A stretch of 64,000 nucleotides of DNA from Flavobacterium sp. NG2 (GTDB taxonomy: Bacteria > Bacteroidota > Bacteroidia > Flavobacteriales > Flavobacteriaceae). The position numbers and the translations under genes are program-made. This document shows positions 44,885 to 53,760 of the stretch, piece after piece; the stretch's first letter is position 1; each line of letters opens with the position of its first letter. The stretch is taken from contig NZ_CP139420.1 of NCBI RefSeq assembly GCF_034119845.1, positions 3,288,001 to 3,352,000 on the forward strand. The letters run 5' to 3'. The notes beneath the pieces are model-generated. The model searched no databases and had not been told where the DNA came from. It saw nothing but the letters and a program-made list of their open reading frames with translations.

Positions 44885-46774
44885 ATGAGCGCAACTATTA
44901 TTTATGTTATGGGAGTTTCGGGTGTTGGAAAAAGCACTATTGGAAATAAATTAGCTGAATCCTTAGACATTCCATTTTTTGATGGTGATGATTTTCACCC
45001 TGAAGCTAATGTTTTAAAAATGTCAAGTGGCCAACCTTTAAATGATGATGATAGATTAGGCTGGTTGCAAACACTCAACAAATTAGCAATTAAGCATCTC
45101 GCTGATAAAGGTTGCGTAATTGTTTGCTCGGCTTTAAAAGAGAAATATCGAGAGCTTTTGAGCACCAATATTCAGCAAAATACAAAATGGGTTTTTCTTC
45201 ATGGTTCTTTTGAGCAAATTACCGAAAGGATTAATGGCCGTAAGGGACATTATATGAAGTCCAATTTATTGCAGTCTCAATTTGATATCCTTGAAGAACC
45301 AAAAGAAGCAATTAAAATAGATATAAGTTTAACTCCTGAAACGATTATAGAAGTGATAAAAAAAGAACTACAGCCAAAATCTGAATTTGGTTTATTTGGG
45401 CTTGGCGTTATGGGTAAAAGCCTTAGTAGAAATCTAGCTAACAAGGGATTTAACATCTCTTTATTCAACAGACATGTTGAAGGCTCAGAAGAAAATGTTG
45501 CCGTAAATTTCAAGAACGAGTTTGCAGCATTAGCTTCAGCTAAAGCCTTTGACAATTTAGAAGCTTTTGTAGCTTCGTTGCAAACACCTCGAAAGATCAT
45601 GCTTATGGTCAATGCTGGTAAAACTACAGACTATGTTATCGATGACCTCCTACCGTTCCTCTCTGAAGGTGATATCATCATTGATGGCGGAAATTCAAAT
45701 TACCATGAAACGAAAAGAAGATTTGACGATTTAAAATCAAAAAACATTCATTTTATAGGCGCTGGTGTTTCTGGCGGTGAAGAAGGTGCTTTAACAGGCC
45801 CATCTATAATGCCTGGAGGCGATAAAGAAAGTTACAAAGAAGTCCAACCATTTTTAGAAGCTATAGCGGCAAAAGACCTAAACAACCTAGCTTGCTGTAC
45901 TTATATTGGAACCGAAGGAAGTGGGCATTTTGTCAAAATGGTTCATAATGGGATTGAGTATGTTGAAATGCAATTACTCGCCGAAGTTTACACTATTTTG
46001 CAAGCTCAAGGCAAAAATCCAGACCAAATTGCTACAATTTTAGAATCTTGGAAACCCACTACAAACAGCTACTTACTAGAAATTACTATCGATATTTTAC
46101 GTAAAAAAGAAGGCGATGATTGGTTAGTAAATAAAATAATGGACAAAGCTGGAAATAAAGGTACAGGAAACTGGACCACCATTACCACCGCTGAGTTAGG
46201 AGTACCAAGCACCATGATTGCTTCGGCATTGTTTGCACGTTATACTTCGTTTTATAAGGATGAAAGAACCACAGCAAGTAACAAACTAAGCTCCGATATT
46301 GATACTAGTTTATCTCTTGAAAACGATACTATTTTACAAGCCTACCAATTTGCTAGAATCATCAATCATTACCAAGGTTTTAAATTAATCCATGAAGCTT
46401 CTATCAACTACAAATGGGGTCTGAATTTAAGCGAGTTAGCTAGAATTTGGACCAACGGTTGCATCATCAAATCAGACCTTATGGTAGACTTGGTGACTGT
46501 GTTTAAAAACACTAATAATCTATTAACTGATGATGGTATAACCCAACAATTAAAAGCATTAAAACCAGGCATTAAAAAAGTAGTTTCGGACTGTATTTTA
46601 AACGAAATAGCGATTCCTAATTTATGTGAATCCATAAATTTCATAAACAGTTTTGCCGTAGCCGATTGCTCCGCAAATATAATTCAAGCGCAAAGAGATT
46701 ATTTTGGAGCGCACACCTACCAACGAAAAGATGATGCTACTGAGCAGTTCTATCATACCAATTGGAAAAACTAA
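44885..46774 (+). CDS. Gluconokinase/6-phosphogluconate dehydrogenase fusion
   Basis: A 629-residue fusion. Residues 1 to about 163 are a gluconokinase with Walker A GVSGVGKST (10-18) and the substrate segment FFDGDDFHPEANVLKM. Residues about 165-629 are decarboxylating 6-phosphogluconate dehydrogenase with Rossmann GLGVMG (172-177), VSGGEEGA (S297-G299), the catalytic KMVHNGIEY (K351, H354, N355) and the C-terminal QRDYFGAHTYQR-to-HTNW region. Together these would turn gluconate into ribulose-5-phosphate in two linked steps, giving CO2 and NAD(P)H. All key residues look intact. It leads the operon. Confidence 0.9.
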   Translation: MSATIIYVMGVSGVGKSTIGNKLAESLDIPFFDGDDFHPEANVLKMSSGQPLNDDDRLGWLQTLNKLAIKHLADKGCVIVCSALKEKYRELLSTNIQQNTKWVFLHGSFEQITERINGRKGHYMKSNLLQSQFDILEEPKEAIKIDISLTPETIIEVIKKELQPKSEFGLFGLGVMGKSLSRNLANKGFNISLFNRHVEGSEENVAVNFKNEFAALASAKAFDNLEAFVASLQTPRKIMLMVNAGKTTDYVIDDLLPFLSEGDIIIDGGNSNYHETKRRFDDLKSKNIHFIGAGVSGGEEGALTGPSIMPGGDKESYKEVQPFLEAIAAKDLNNLACCTYIGTEGSGHFVKMVHNGIEYVEMQLLAEVYTILQAQGKNPDQIATILESWKPTTNSYLLEITIDILRKKEGDDWLVNKIMDKAGNKGTGNWTTITTAELGVPSTMIASALFARYTSFYKDERTTASNKLSSDIDTSLSLENDTILQAYQFARIINHYQGFKLIHEASINYKWGLNLSELARIWTNGCIIKSDLMVDLVTVFKNTNNLLTDDGITQQLKALKPGIKKVVSDCILNEIAIPNLCESINFINSFAVADCSANIIQAQRDYFGAHTYQRKDDATEQFYHTNWKN

Positions 46775-46798
46775 CTAACCTAAAAAAACTACTAAATT

Positions 46799-48070
46799 AT
46801 GCCAACATCAGCACATAAAAAATCGTTTCTTAAAAAAATAATCGCCCTTGTTTTAGGCTTCGGGCCAGGTATTTTTGCCATCGGTTATACTATTGGTACA
46901 GGCAGTGTAACTTCTATGATTGTTGCAGGAAGTAAATTTGGAATGCAATTATTGTGGGTGCTTTTGTTAAGTTGTTTGTTTTCGGGAGTATTAATGTTTG
47001 CCTATGGAAATTATGCCTTGATTACTGGTGAAACTGCCCTTTTTGGATTCAAAAAACATTTAAAATTTGGTAAACTTTTAGCCATTTTAATCATTATCGG
47101 AATAACGTTTGGGCAATGGAATTCACTCATGGGTATTTTAGGTATTTCATCCAATATCATTTTTGAAATATTAGCCATAAACTATGAAGGTTTGATTCCG
47201 TATAAGTATGAAACGGTTTTGATTACAGCCATAACTATAATCGTTACTTTTTACTTATTGATGTTGGTTGGAAAGTATTCATTTTTCGAAAAAATCCTTG
47301 TCATTTTTGTAACACTTATGGGCTTATCATTTGTATTGTCATTATGTTTTGTTCAACCACTTTCTATTGATGTGGTCAAAGGATTAATCCCTACCATACC
47401 CGAAGTTCCTGGCGGTAAAATGTTGGTCGCAGCTTTTGTGGGTACCACTATGGCCTCTGCTACCTTCTTATCTCGACCGCTATTTGTAAAAGGGAAAGGT
47501 TGGACGATTAAGGATTTAAAACAACAGAAAAAAGATTCTATTACAGCAGCAATTTTGATTTTCATCATCAGTGCTACGATTATGGCAGTAGCTTGTGGCG
47601 CATTATTTCATGAAGGAAAAGTTGTGACTCAAGTTTTGGACATGGCCAATACTTTGGAACCCGTTGCTGGTAAATGGGCTGTAAGCATCTTCTTTATCGG
47701 AGCCCTAAGTGCTGGCTTATCCTCTATTTTTCCTTGTTTATTAATCGCACCCTTATTAATCGCCGATTATCAATCAGGAACCTTAGATACCAATTCACGA
47801 CAGTTTAGAATCATTACAGCAGTTGCTTCGTTAGTTGCTTTGATAGGACCTATTTTTGGAGCCAATCCTATTGAAATTCAAATTCTATCGCAGGTATTTA
47901 ATGTATTTGTTTTGCCAATTGTTGTCCTCGGAATTATCCTCATGCTCAGTAATAAGAAAATAATGAAAGACTATAAGACTAGTTTAGGAGTTTATATAGG
48001 ACTCTATGCCGCCTTCTTCTTTTCTTTGGTGATTTCATACAACGGTGTATTAGCCCTTTTAGATTATTGA
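46799..48070 (+). CDS. Nramp-fold transporter lacking metal-binding motifs
   Basis: A 423-residue protein with about eleven hydrophobic segments, matching the Nramp family in its first helix (FGPGIFAIGY). The family D-P-G-N motif is replaced by I-G-T-G (about residues 32-35). The helix-6 M-P-H-N motif is replaced by A-S-A-T (about 219-222, in VGTTMASATFLSRP). Residues that bind divalent metal are therefore absent. Its place in a gluconate/uronate operon suggests an organic-acid substrate, which is inferred. The gap from the fusion gene is 24 bases. Confidence 0.75.
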   Translation: MPTSAHKKSFLKKIIALVLGFGPGIFAIGYTIGTGSVTSMIVAGSKFGMQLLWVLLLSCLFSGVLMFAYGNYALITGETALFGFKKHLKFGKLLAILIIIGITFGQWNSLMGILGISSNIIFEILAINYEGLIPYKYETVLITAITIIVTFYLLMLVGKYSFFEKILVIFVTLMGLSFVLSLCFVQPLSIDVVKGLIPTIPEVPGGKMLVAAFVGTTMASATFLSRPLFVKGKGWTIKDLKQQKKDSITAAILIFIISATIMAVACGALFHEGKVVTQVLDMANTLEPVAGKWAVSIFFIGALSAGLSSIFPCLLIAPLLIADYQSGTLDTNSRQFRIITAVASLVALIGPIFGANPIEIQILSQVFNVFVLPIVVLGIILMLSNKKIMKDYKTSLGVYIGLYAAFFFSLVISYNGVLALLDY

Positions 48071-48133
48071 TATTTATTCAAAAATGAATCTAAAAAAGAA
48101 AATTGCGTAACCAATATAAAACAGTCCATCACA

Positions 48134-48835
48134 GTGAAAATAAGTTTGATAGATGAAAATTCAAATCGAATCATGCAGAATGCTATCATCTGCCAAATTC
48201 GAGATTTGATTAATGCTAAAAAATTAGAGCGCGGAGACAAATTGCCTTCAGAGAGAATGATGTCTGAGAAATTTAATGTGAAAAGAAATCATATTAGAGA
48301 AGCTATTCGAAGGTTAGAATTTTATGGAGTGGTCAAATCAATGTCTCAAAGCGGTACTATTCTAGCTATTGGATTAGTTGGGTTTAACGGTATCGTTGAG
48401 GAAATAATCGCACTAGATGCTCCTTCTTTTAATGAACTGGTAGAAACTAGAATATCCTTAGAGCTAGAAACGGTTTGGTTAGCATCTCAAAGACGAACAG
48501 AGGCTGATTTAAAACGCATAGAAGACGCATTAAACGCTTTTAAAACTAAAATTATAGCTGGTGATGATTATTTAGAGGAAGATTTACTATTTCATTTAGC
48601 AATCGCAAAAGCCAGTAAAAACAGTACTATGGTTTCCTTAATGCTTTTATTAATACCACCAATTCTTAAAACCTATGAGCGAGATACGGTTTGTGAAGGC
48701 GACCAAGTAGATTCTGAAATTAAAAAACATGAAGCTATTTTTTTAGCGATAGAATCAAATGACCCCGAACTTGCAACAAAAATGATGAACGAACATTTTA
48801 CAAAATTATCAAACCATATAAAAAACAGCCATTAA
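48134..48835 (+). CDS. GntR-family regulator, FadR subfamily with FCD domain
   Basis: A 233-residue regulator. The winged helix (residues about 15-80) has KLPSERMMSEKFNVKRNHIREAIRRLE. The FCD domain (about 90-225) has the metal-binding-type histidines in FHLAIAKAS and later HEAIF and NEHF. The start is a GTG at 48134; an in-frame ATG at residue 14 would truncate the domain. FadR-type members often sense sugar acids. It lies inside the operon, and the palindrome at 44838 is its likely operator. Confidence 0.88.
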   Translation: MKISLIDENSNRIMQNAIICQIRDLINAKKLERGDKLPSERMMSEKFNVKRNHIREAIRRLEFYGVVKSMSQSGTILAIGLVGFNGIVEEIIALDAPSFNELVETRISLELETVWLASQRRTEADLKRIEDALNAFKTKIIAGDDYLEEDLLFHLAIAKASKNSTMVSLMLLLIPPILKTYERDTVCEGDQVDSEIKKHEAIFLAIESNDPELATKMMNEHFTKLSNHIKNSH

Positions 48836-48836
48836 A

Positions 48837-49967
48837 ATGAAAAGACCAACAAAAACTAGCAATCAAAAAATGATTACATCCGTATCCAAATTACTAATTT
48901 TAAGCACCTTGTTAATCCTAGGCAGCTGTAAAGACAAAAAAAATGAGACTGCAACTGATGCTACTGCTACAGAAGCTGAAAAAACAGTTCACCCTAGTGA
49001 AGTTATTCCCTTCTTCGATCATTGGAAATTGATTTTGGGTGATGGTACAAACGCAGGTATTGCCAATAATTTCACCAATAAAGATTACTTTTTTACCATA
49101 AATGAAAATGGAACCAATTGGGTTGTTTTCAAAACTCCAAATGCGGGTCAAACTCACGGAACCTCAAACAATACCAGAACCGAATTGGCCCAAATAAAAA
49201 AATGGTATCCCAAAACAGCCGATGATAAATTGACGGCTACCTTAAAAGTAATGAACGTTTCTTCTACGGGTGATGCTCGTGTAGCAGCTTCGCATGCGGT
49301 AGTTGTAGGTCAAATTCATAGTGCTGATGCCTTTGAAAACGAACCTCTAAAAATCTTCTACAAAAAATTTCCTGGTCATACAAAAGGTTCAGTGTTTTGG
49401 CATTATGAAATCAATACCGCTGGTGATGATAATGGGAAACGTTGGGATTTTTCTACAGCTGTTTGGGGAAATGACTTTTCGGTTGTTGGTCCTACAGCAA
49501 ATAGCTATCCTGCAGAACCTAAAGATGGTATCGCATTAGGCGAAGAGTTTAGCTATAGTGTCGAGGTTAAAGATGGTATTATGAAATTGACTTTTACAAG
49601 TGAAGGACATGAAACCAAAACATTTACAAAAAACTTACTCGTGTCAGATTATGCCACGACAGATAAAATCCCTATGCAAATACAAAAAATGTATTTCCCA
49701 CTTGGTCAAAACGGAGTGGAACGTAAAAATGCCTACACTGACGAAGGTCTTTTCTTTAAACTTGGGGCATACAATCAAACCAATGGAAAATCTCCTGAAA
49801 TCAATAAAAACTGGTGTTCTGGTGCCGAAACTCATGGTGGAGATGTTCAAAAACAGTACAAAGATGGGAATTATGCTGAAGTTTGGTTTAAAACTGCCTC
49901 TATCTCGGTAAGTGATAAAGCGGTTTCAAATGAAGGCTATTTCAATAAAAATGATCATAAAAAATAA
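48837..49967 (+). CDS. PL7-type polysaccharide lyase lipoprotein (alginate lyase-like)
   Basis: A 376-residue protein with a lipoprotein signal ending LILGSC (C31) and an acidic, threonine-rich linker to about residue 50. The mature part carries the three PL7 lyase motifs in order: RTEL (114-117), QIH (159-161) and FFKLGAYNQ (306-314, catalytic-type Y312). PL7 enzymes cleave alginate by beta-elimination; the exact uronate preference is not set by these motifs. It starts one base after the regulator's stop. Confidence 0.85.
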   Translation: MKRPTKTSNQKMITSVSKLLILSTLLILGSCKDKKNETATDATATEAEKTVHPSEVIPFFDHWKLILGDGTNAGIANNFTNKDYFFTINENGTNWVVFKTPNAGQTHGTSNNTRTELAQIKKWYPKTADDKLTATLKVMNVSSTGDARVAASHAVVVGQIHSADAFENEPLKIFYKKFPGHTKGSVFWHYEINTAGDDNGKRWDFSTAVWGNDFSVVGPTANSYPAEPKDGIALGEEFSYSVEVKDGIMKLTFTSEGHETKTFTKNLLVSDYATTDKIPMQIQKMYFPLGQNGVERKNAYTDEGLFFKLGAYNQTNGKSPEINKNWCSGAETHGGDVQKQYKDGNYAEVWFKTASISVSDKAVSNEGYFNKNDHKK

Positions 49968-49978
49968 TATACAAGAAA

Positions 49979-50746
49979 ATGGAAAATAATAAATTAACAA
50001 ATAAGAACGTCTTAATTACTGCTGGAGCTCAAGGAATTGGAGAATCAATCTCTAAGCACTTTATTGATAGTGGAGCGAATGTTGCTATTCACTATTTTTC
50101 AAGTGCTGATACTGCCAAAGAATTGGTAAAATACGCTAACAGCAAAGGACAAAAAGCAATGGCAATAAGTGGTGACCTAACTAATGAAGCTGATGTTACT
50201 GCAATGGTTGAGAAAACAGTTGCCGAACTTGGTAGTCTGGACATACTAATAAACAACGCTGGTTCTCTAGTGGCACGTAAAATGTTAAGCGAAATGGAAA
50301 CAGAATTCTGGCATAAGGTTATGGACATCAACCTTACGTCTATGATGTTTGTGACTCGTGCTGCAGCTCCATATTTGGCAAAAAATGAGAACAGTAGTAT
50401 TGTTAACTTAGCATCACTCGCTGGACGTAAAGGTGGTCATCCAGGGTCACTTGCTTATTCTACTAGCAAAGGGGCTATCTTAACTTTTACTAGAGCACTT
50501 TCGGCAGAATTAGGACCTCAAGGTACTCGAGTAAATGCTGTTGCTCCAGGACTTATTCTTGGTACTTCGTTTCACAATACGCATACAACAAAAGAATCTG
50601 CGGATGCAACAACAGCGAGCATTCCAATTCAAAGAGCAGGTAACGCAGCTGATGTAGCTCGTGCCGTTTTATATCTAGCGTCAGAATACGACGGTTTTAT
50701 TACAGGTGCTACTCTCGACATTAATGGCGGAGTATACAATATGTAA
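49979..50746 (+). CDS. SDR-family dehydrogenase, probable uronate/gluconate oxidoreductase
   Basis: A 255-residue classical short-chain dehydrogenase. The coenzyme motif is TAGAQGIG (15-21, with Ala in place of the first Gly), NNAG is at 92-95, and the catalytic residues are S146, Y160 and K164 (YSTSK). Within this operon it could reduce the lyase-derived keto-uronate (a DehR-like role) or act as a gluconate 5-dehydrogenase. Context does not settle which. It is the last gene and is followed by a terminator. Confidence 0.82.
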   Translation: MENNKLTNKNVLITAGAQGIGESISKHFIDSGANVAIHYFSSADTAKELVKYANSKGQKAMAISGDLTNEADVTAMVEKTVAELGSLDILINNAGSLVARKMLSEMETEFWHKVMDINLTSMMFVTRAAAPYLAKNENSSIVNLASLAGRKGGHPGSLAYSTSKGAILTFTRALSAELGPQGTRVNAVAPGLILGTSFHNTHTTKESADATTASIPIQRAGNAADVARAVLYLASEYDGFITGATLDINGGVYNM

Positions 50747-50809
50747 TTAATTAACTGGCGCTAGTCTTTTTTACACTATCTATTGTTTGGTTAAAGCGTG
50801 GATACCCAA

Positions 50810-50848
50810 AACAGAAGTGACTTTAAATAGTTGCTTCTGTTTTTTTTT
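50810..50848 (+). terminator. Terminator of the gluconate/uronate operon
   Basis: AACAGAAG (50810-50817) pairs with CTTCTGTT (50834-50841) around a 16-base loop, followed by eight T. The sequence resembles a hairpin within the 42404-42630 element. Confidence 0.75.
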
Positions 50849-50926
50849 ATTATAGTTCCTTTTTGAAAAACTAATGATTCAAATGTAAATCAAAGCGAAA
50901 TCCTATTATACTTTTCAAAAAGATAG

Positions 50927-50934
50927 TACCTTTG
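50927..50934 (+). promoter_or_regulatory. Predicted -7 box of murQ
   Basis: TACCTTTG matches TAnnTTTG. The in-frame TTG at 50932 lies within it, so the start codon is more likely the ATG at 50962. Confidence 0.5.
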
Positions 50935-50961
50935 AGTTTTTGTAATTTAGAACCTCAAAAA

Positions 50962-51771
50962 ATGACTTTTACTAAAACTACAGAGCAATCCTCAAAATAC
51001 GAGCATTTAGAAAAAATGTCTGTCAGCGAACTTTTGACTAACATCAACCGAGAAGACCAAACCGTGCCTCTTGCTGTCGAAAAAGTACTTCCTGAAATTG
51101 AAGCTTTGGTCACACAAATTGTAGCCAAAATGAAAAAAGGCGGTCGTTTGTTTTATATTGGCGCTGGAACTTCGGGACGTTTAGGCGTTGTGGATGCTTC
51201 GGAATGTCCTCCTACTTTTGGAGTGCCTTTTGATATGGTGGTTGGAATTATAGCTGGCGGTGACACTGCCATTCGTAGAGCTGTAGAAAATGCCGAAGAC
51301 GATGCTACTCAAGCTTGGATTGATTTGCAAGAATTCAATATCAATGCTGACGATGTCGTAATTGGAATTGCAGCTTCGGGAACAACACCTTATGTGATTG
51401 GTGGATTACAAATGTGTAATGACAGCGGTATTATCACGGGTAGTATTTGTTGTAATGCTGGAAGCCCTATTTCGAAAACAGCACAATATCCTATTGATGT
51501 GGTGGTAGGTCCTGAGTTTGTAACAGGAAGTTCTAGAATGAAAGCAGGAACAGCACAGAAGTTAGTTTTAAACATGATTTCGACCGCTACCATGATTCAG
51601 CTAGGAAAAGTAAAAGGAAACAAAATGGTCGATATGCAATTAAGCAATAGCAAATTAGTCGATCGCGGTGTCAAAATGATAATGGGAGAAATTCCTGTAA
51701 GCTATGACGAAGCATCCGAATTATTACGTAAATTTGGCAGCGTTCGTAAAGCCGTTGACAACTGGAAATAA
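50962..51771 (+). CDS. murQ: N-acetylmuramic acid 6-phosphate etherase
   Basis: A 269-residue SIS-domain enzyme that cleaves the lactyl ether of MurNAc-6-phosphate during cell wall recycling. It has YIGAGTSGRLGVVDASECPPTFG (near residue 67) and GIAASGTTPYVIGGL. The ATG at 50962 gives the common MTFTKTTE start. The C-terminal helical part after about residue 235 is somewhat shorter than in some homologs of about 300 residues. The gene stands alone here, not in a MurNAc operon. Confidence 0.92.
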   Translation: MTFTKTTEQSSKYEHLEKMSVSELLTNINREDQTVPLAVEKVLPEIEALVTQIVAKMKKGGRLFYIGAGTSGRLGVVDASECPPTFGVPFDMVVGIIAGGDTAIRRAVENAEDDATQAWIDLQEFNINADDVVIGIAASGTTPYVIGGLQMCNDSGIITGSICCNAGSPISKTAQYPIDVVVGPEFVTGSSRMKAGTAQKLVLNMISTATMIQLGKVKGNKMVDMQLSNSKLVDRGVKMIMGEIPVSYDEASELLRKFGSVRKAVDNWK

Positions 51772-51788
51772 TACTGTAGTTTATCAAA

Positions 51789-52250
51789 ATGAAAAATTTA
51801 ATTACCCTACTATGCTTGTTACTATCGCTAGTAACATTTTCACAAAAAATAGAAAAAGAAAAAGGACGCTTTTTTATCGAAGGCAAACAAATTTCATCTA
51901 GAGAGGCACGTGAATTAATAGCATCAAATACCGAAGCTTTAGCGCTTTTTAATACCGCCAAAAACAAAGAAGCCTTGGGTGGTTTCTTTATGGGATTAGG
52001 AAGTGCCTTAGTTGTACTTGATGTTGTTATCGGAGCATTTTCGGATGTGCAATATCCTACGGCTGCCACATATGGTGGACTCGCTTGTTTGGCTGTCTCT
52101 ATTCCTGTTATCGTTGGGAAAAGAAAAAAAATGAATCACGCCATTGAACTCTATAACGAAGGTTTGCAAAATTCAGGAATTAATCATTCGGAACTAGAAC
52201 TTAATGTTGTTGGCAATCAACTGGGCTATGGCTTACAATTAAGATTTTAA
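51789..52250 (+). CDS. Small exported or membrane hypothetical protein
   Basis: A 153-residue protein with a signal peptide (residues 1 to about 19) and two further hydrophobic segments near residues 64-85 and 93-108. No family is recognised. It starts 17 bases after the murQ stop, and its stop abuts the DUF6095 ATG, so these small genes are coupled. Confidence 0.6.
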   Translation: MKNLITLLCLLLSLVTFSQKIEKEKGRFFIEGKQISSREARELIASNTEALALFNTAKNKEALGGFFMGLGSALVVLDVVIGAFSDVQYPTAATYGGLACLAVSIPVIVGKRKKMNHAIELYNEGLQNSGINHSELELNVVGNQLGYGLQLRF

Positions 52251-52472
52251 ATGGGGACAAACAAAGAGCTATTAGGCAAAGGAATCAAATATTTATCTGG
52301 GGCTTTACCCCTATTATTTATTGGCCCCTCTGTGATTTATAATGCATTTATGAATCAACAGAATATTTGGCACTATTTGGTTTTAGCTGTTGGTATCACT
52401 GCTTGTATTACCGCTGTCATCTTAATGTTTAAAGGGTTGCAATTCATCATGAAATCCTTATTTAACGACTAA
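52251..52472 (+). CDS. DUF6095-like small membrane protein
   Basis: A 73-residue protein with two membrane segments (SGALPLLFIGPSVIYNAF and LVLAVGITACITAVILMF). It starts directly after the previous stop and overlaps the next ATG by one base (TAATG). It resembles DUF6095 of Flavobacteriia, which I recall near murQ-type genes. Confidence 0.72.
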   Translation: MGTNKELLGKGIKYLSGALPLLFIGPSVIYNAFMNQQNIWHYLVLAVGITACITAVILMFKGLQFIMKSLFND

Positions 52473-53044
52473 TGGAAGAATTACTTCATATCCAAAAAAC
52501 CTTTGAAAAAGTCGCTTTTATCAACAAAAGTGTACACAATCGAGAATTTGAAGATTGCATTTTTAAAAACTGTGATTTTTCAAATAGTGATTTCTCTAAC
52601 AATACTTTTATGGATTGCCAATTTATCGATTGCAATCTTTCGATGACCAAATTGATAAAAACGGGCTTGAAAACCGTTACGTTTACCAATTGCAAGCTAA
52701 TGGGAATTGAATTTCATGCTTGTAATGATTTTTTGTTCCAAGTTAGTTTTCAGGATTCTGTTTTGGATTATGCTTCTTTTACCCATAAAAAGATGCCTAA
52801 AACTACGTTTTCTAACTGCTCTTTAAAAGAAGTAGCTTTTATGAATACTGATTTATCTCTTTCAGTTTTTGATAATTGCAATTTGGCCGGAGCTATTTTC
52901 AATAATACACAATTGAAAGAAGTGAATTTCACTACCGCTTACAATTACAACATCGACCCCGAATTTAACCCCATGAAAAAGGCTCGATTCGCTTCGGATG
53001 GAATTCTGGGTTTGTTACGAAAGTACGATATTAAAATTGTGTGA
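52472..53044 (+). CDS. Pentapeptide-repeat protein
   Basis: A 190-residue protein with repeated A/C-N-F/L-x-x-type pentapeptides (CDFSNSDFSNNTF, CNLSMTKL, CNLAGAIFNN). These would form a right-handed quadrilateral beta helix. A few relatives are DNA mimics, but most have unknown roles. It is translationally coupled to the DUF6095 gene by a one-base overlap. Confidence 0.88.
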   Translation: MEELLHIQKTFEKVAFINKSVHNREFEDCIFKNCDFSNSDFSNNTFMDCQFIDCNLSMTKLIKTGLKTVTFTNCKLMGIEFHACNDFLFQVSFQDSVLDYASFTHKKMPKTTFSNCSLKEVAFMNTDLSLSVFDNCNLAGAIFNNTQLKEVNFTTAYNYNIDPEFNPMKKARFASDGILGLLRKYDIKIV

Positions 53045-53171
53045 TTTTGTTTGGAACACAGATCTAAGAAATTTGAATAATTTAGAGGAATCTTTTTGAA
53101 GTTTTAAAGGGAATTTCAGTTCGTCTAATTGTAAAGAGTTTCGTAAATTAGACTGTTTAAAAAATGACACT

Positions 53172-53753
53172 ATGGAAACGAATACAATATACCTGGAAAG
53201 TGTAAAAAAACAGTTTTTGTACTATAAAACCATAGGCGAAAAAGCTATGGAACAACTAGAACCGCAACAATTGTTATTTCAAACGAACGAAGATACCAAT
53301 AGCATTGCTACTATTGTCAAACATATCTCAGGAAATATGCTTTCGCGTTGGACTGATTTCATGACAACCGATGGAGAAAAGGAATGGCGTAATCGCGATG
53401 GAGAATTTGAAAATGATTTGGATTCCAAAGCAGCTGTTTTAGAAGCTTGGAATAAGGGTTGGGATTGCTTGTTCGGTACTTTAAACAGTTTGCAACCCGA
53501 GGATTTAACAAAAATCATCTACATCCGAAATGAGGGACACACGGTAATAGAAGCCATCAACAGACAACTGGCGCATTATCCGTATCATGTGGGACAAATT
53601 ATTTTTTATGCCAAAGAATTGAAAAAAACGCCTTGGGACAGCTTATCAATTGCTCGAAATAAATCTGAAAATTATAACGCAGATAAATTTGCCAAAGCCA
53701 AAGAAATTAAGAACTTTACCGATGACGAATTAAAGCGATTAAATAACAAATAA
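53172..53753 (+). CDS. DUF1572/DinB-like protein
   Basis: A 193-residue helical protein of the DinB-like superfamily, DUF1572 branch. Typical blocks are ISGNMLSRWTDFMTTDGEKEWRNRDGEF (with the early His preceding it) and the late ALNRQLAHYPYHVGQIIF-type segment (here AINRQLAHYPYHVGQI). The conserved histidines fit the family's metal site. Function is unknown; some relatives are thiol-dependent transferases. Confidence 0.85.
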   Translation: METNTIYLESVKKQFLYYKTIGEKAMEQLEPQQLLFQTNEDTNSIATIVKHISGNMLSRWTDFMTTDGEKEWRNRDGEFENDLDSKAAVLEAWNKGWDCLFGTLNSLQPEDLTKIIYIRNEGHTVIEAINRQLAHYPYHVGQIIFYAKELKKTPWDSLSIARNKSENYNADKFAKAKEIKNFTDDELKRLNNK

Positions 53754-53760
53754 CGTCTTT

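Noticed and set aside
50932-50961. TTG start of murQ
   Set aside because: The TTG is part of the predicted -7 box, and the ATG at 50962 matches the family start.
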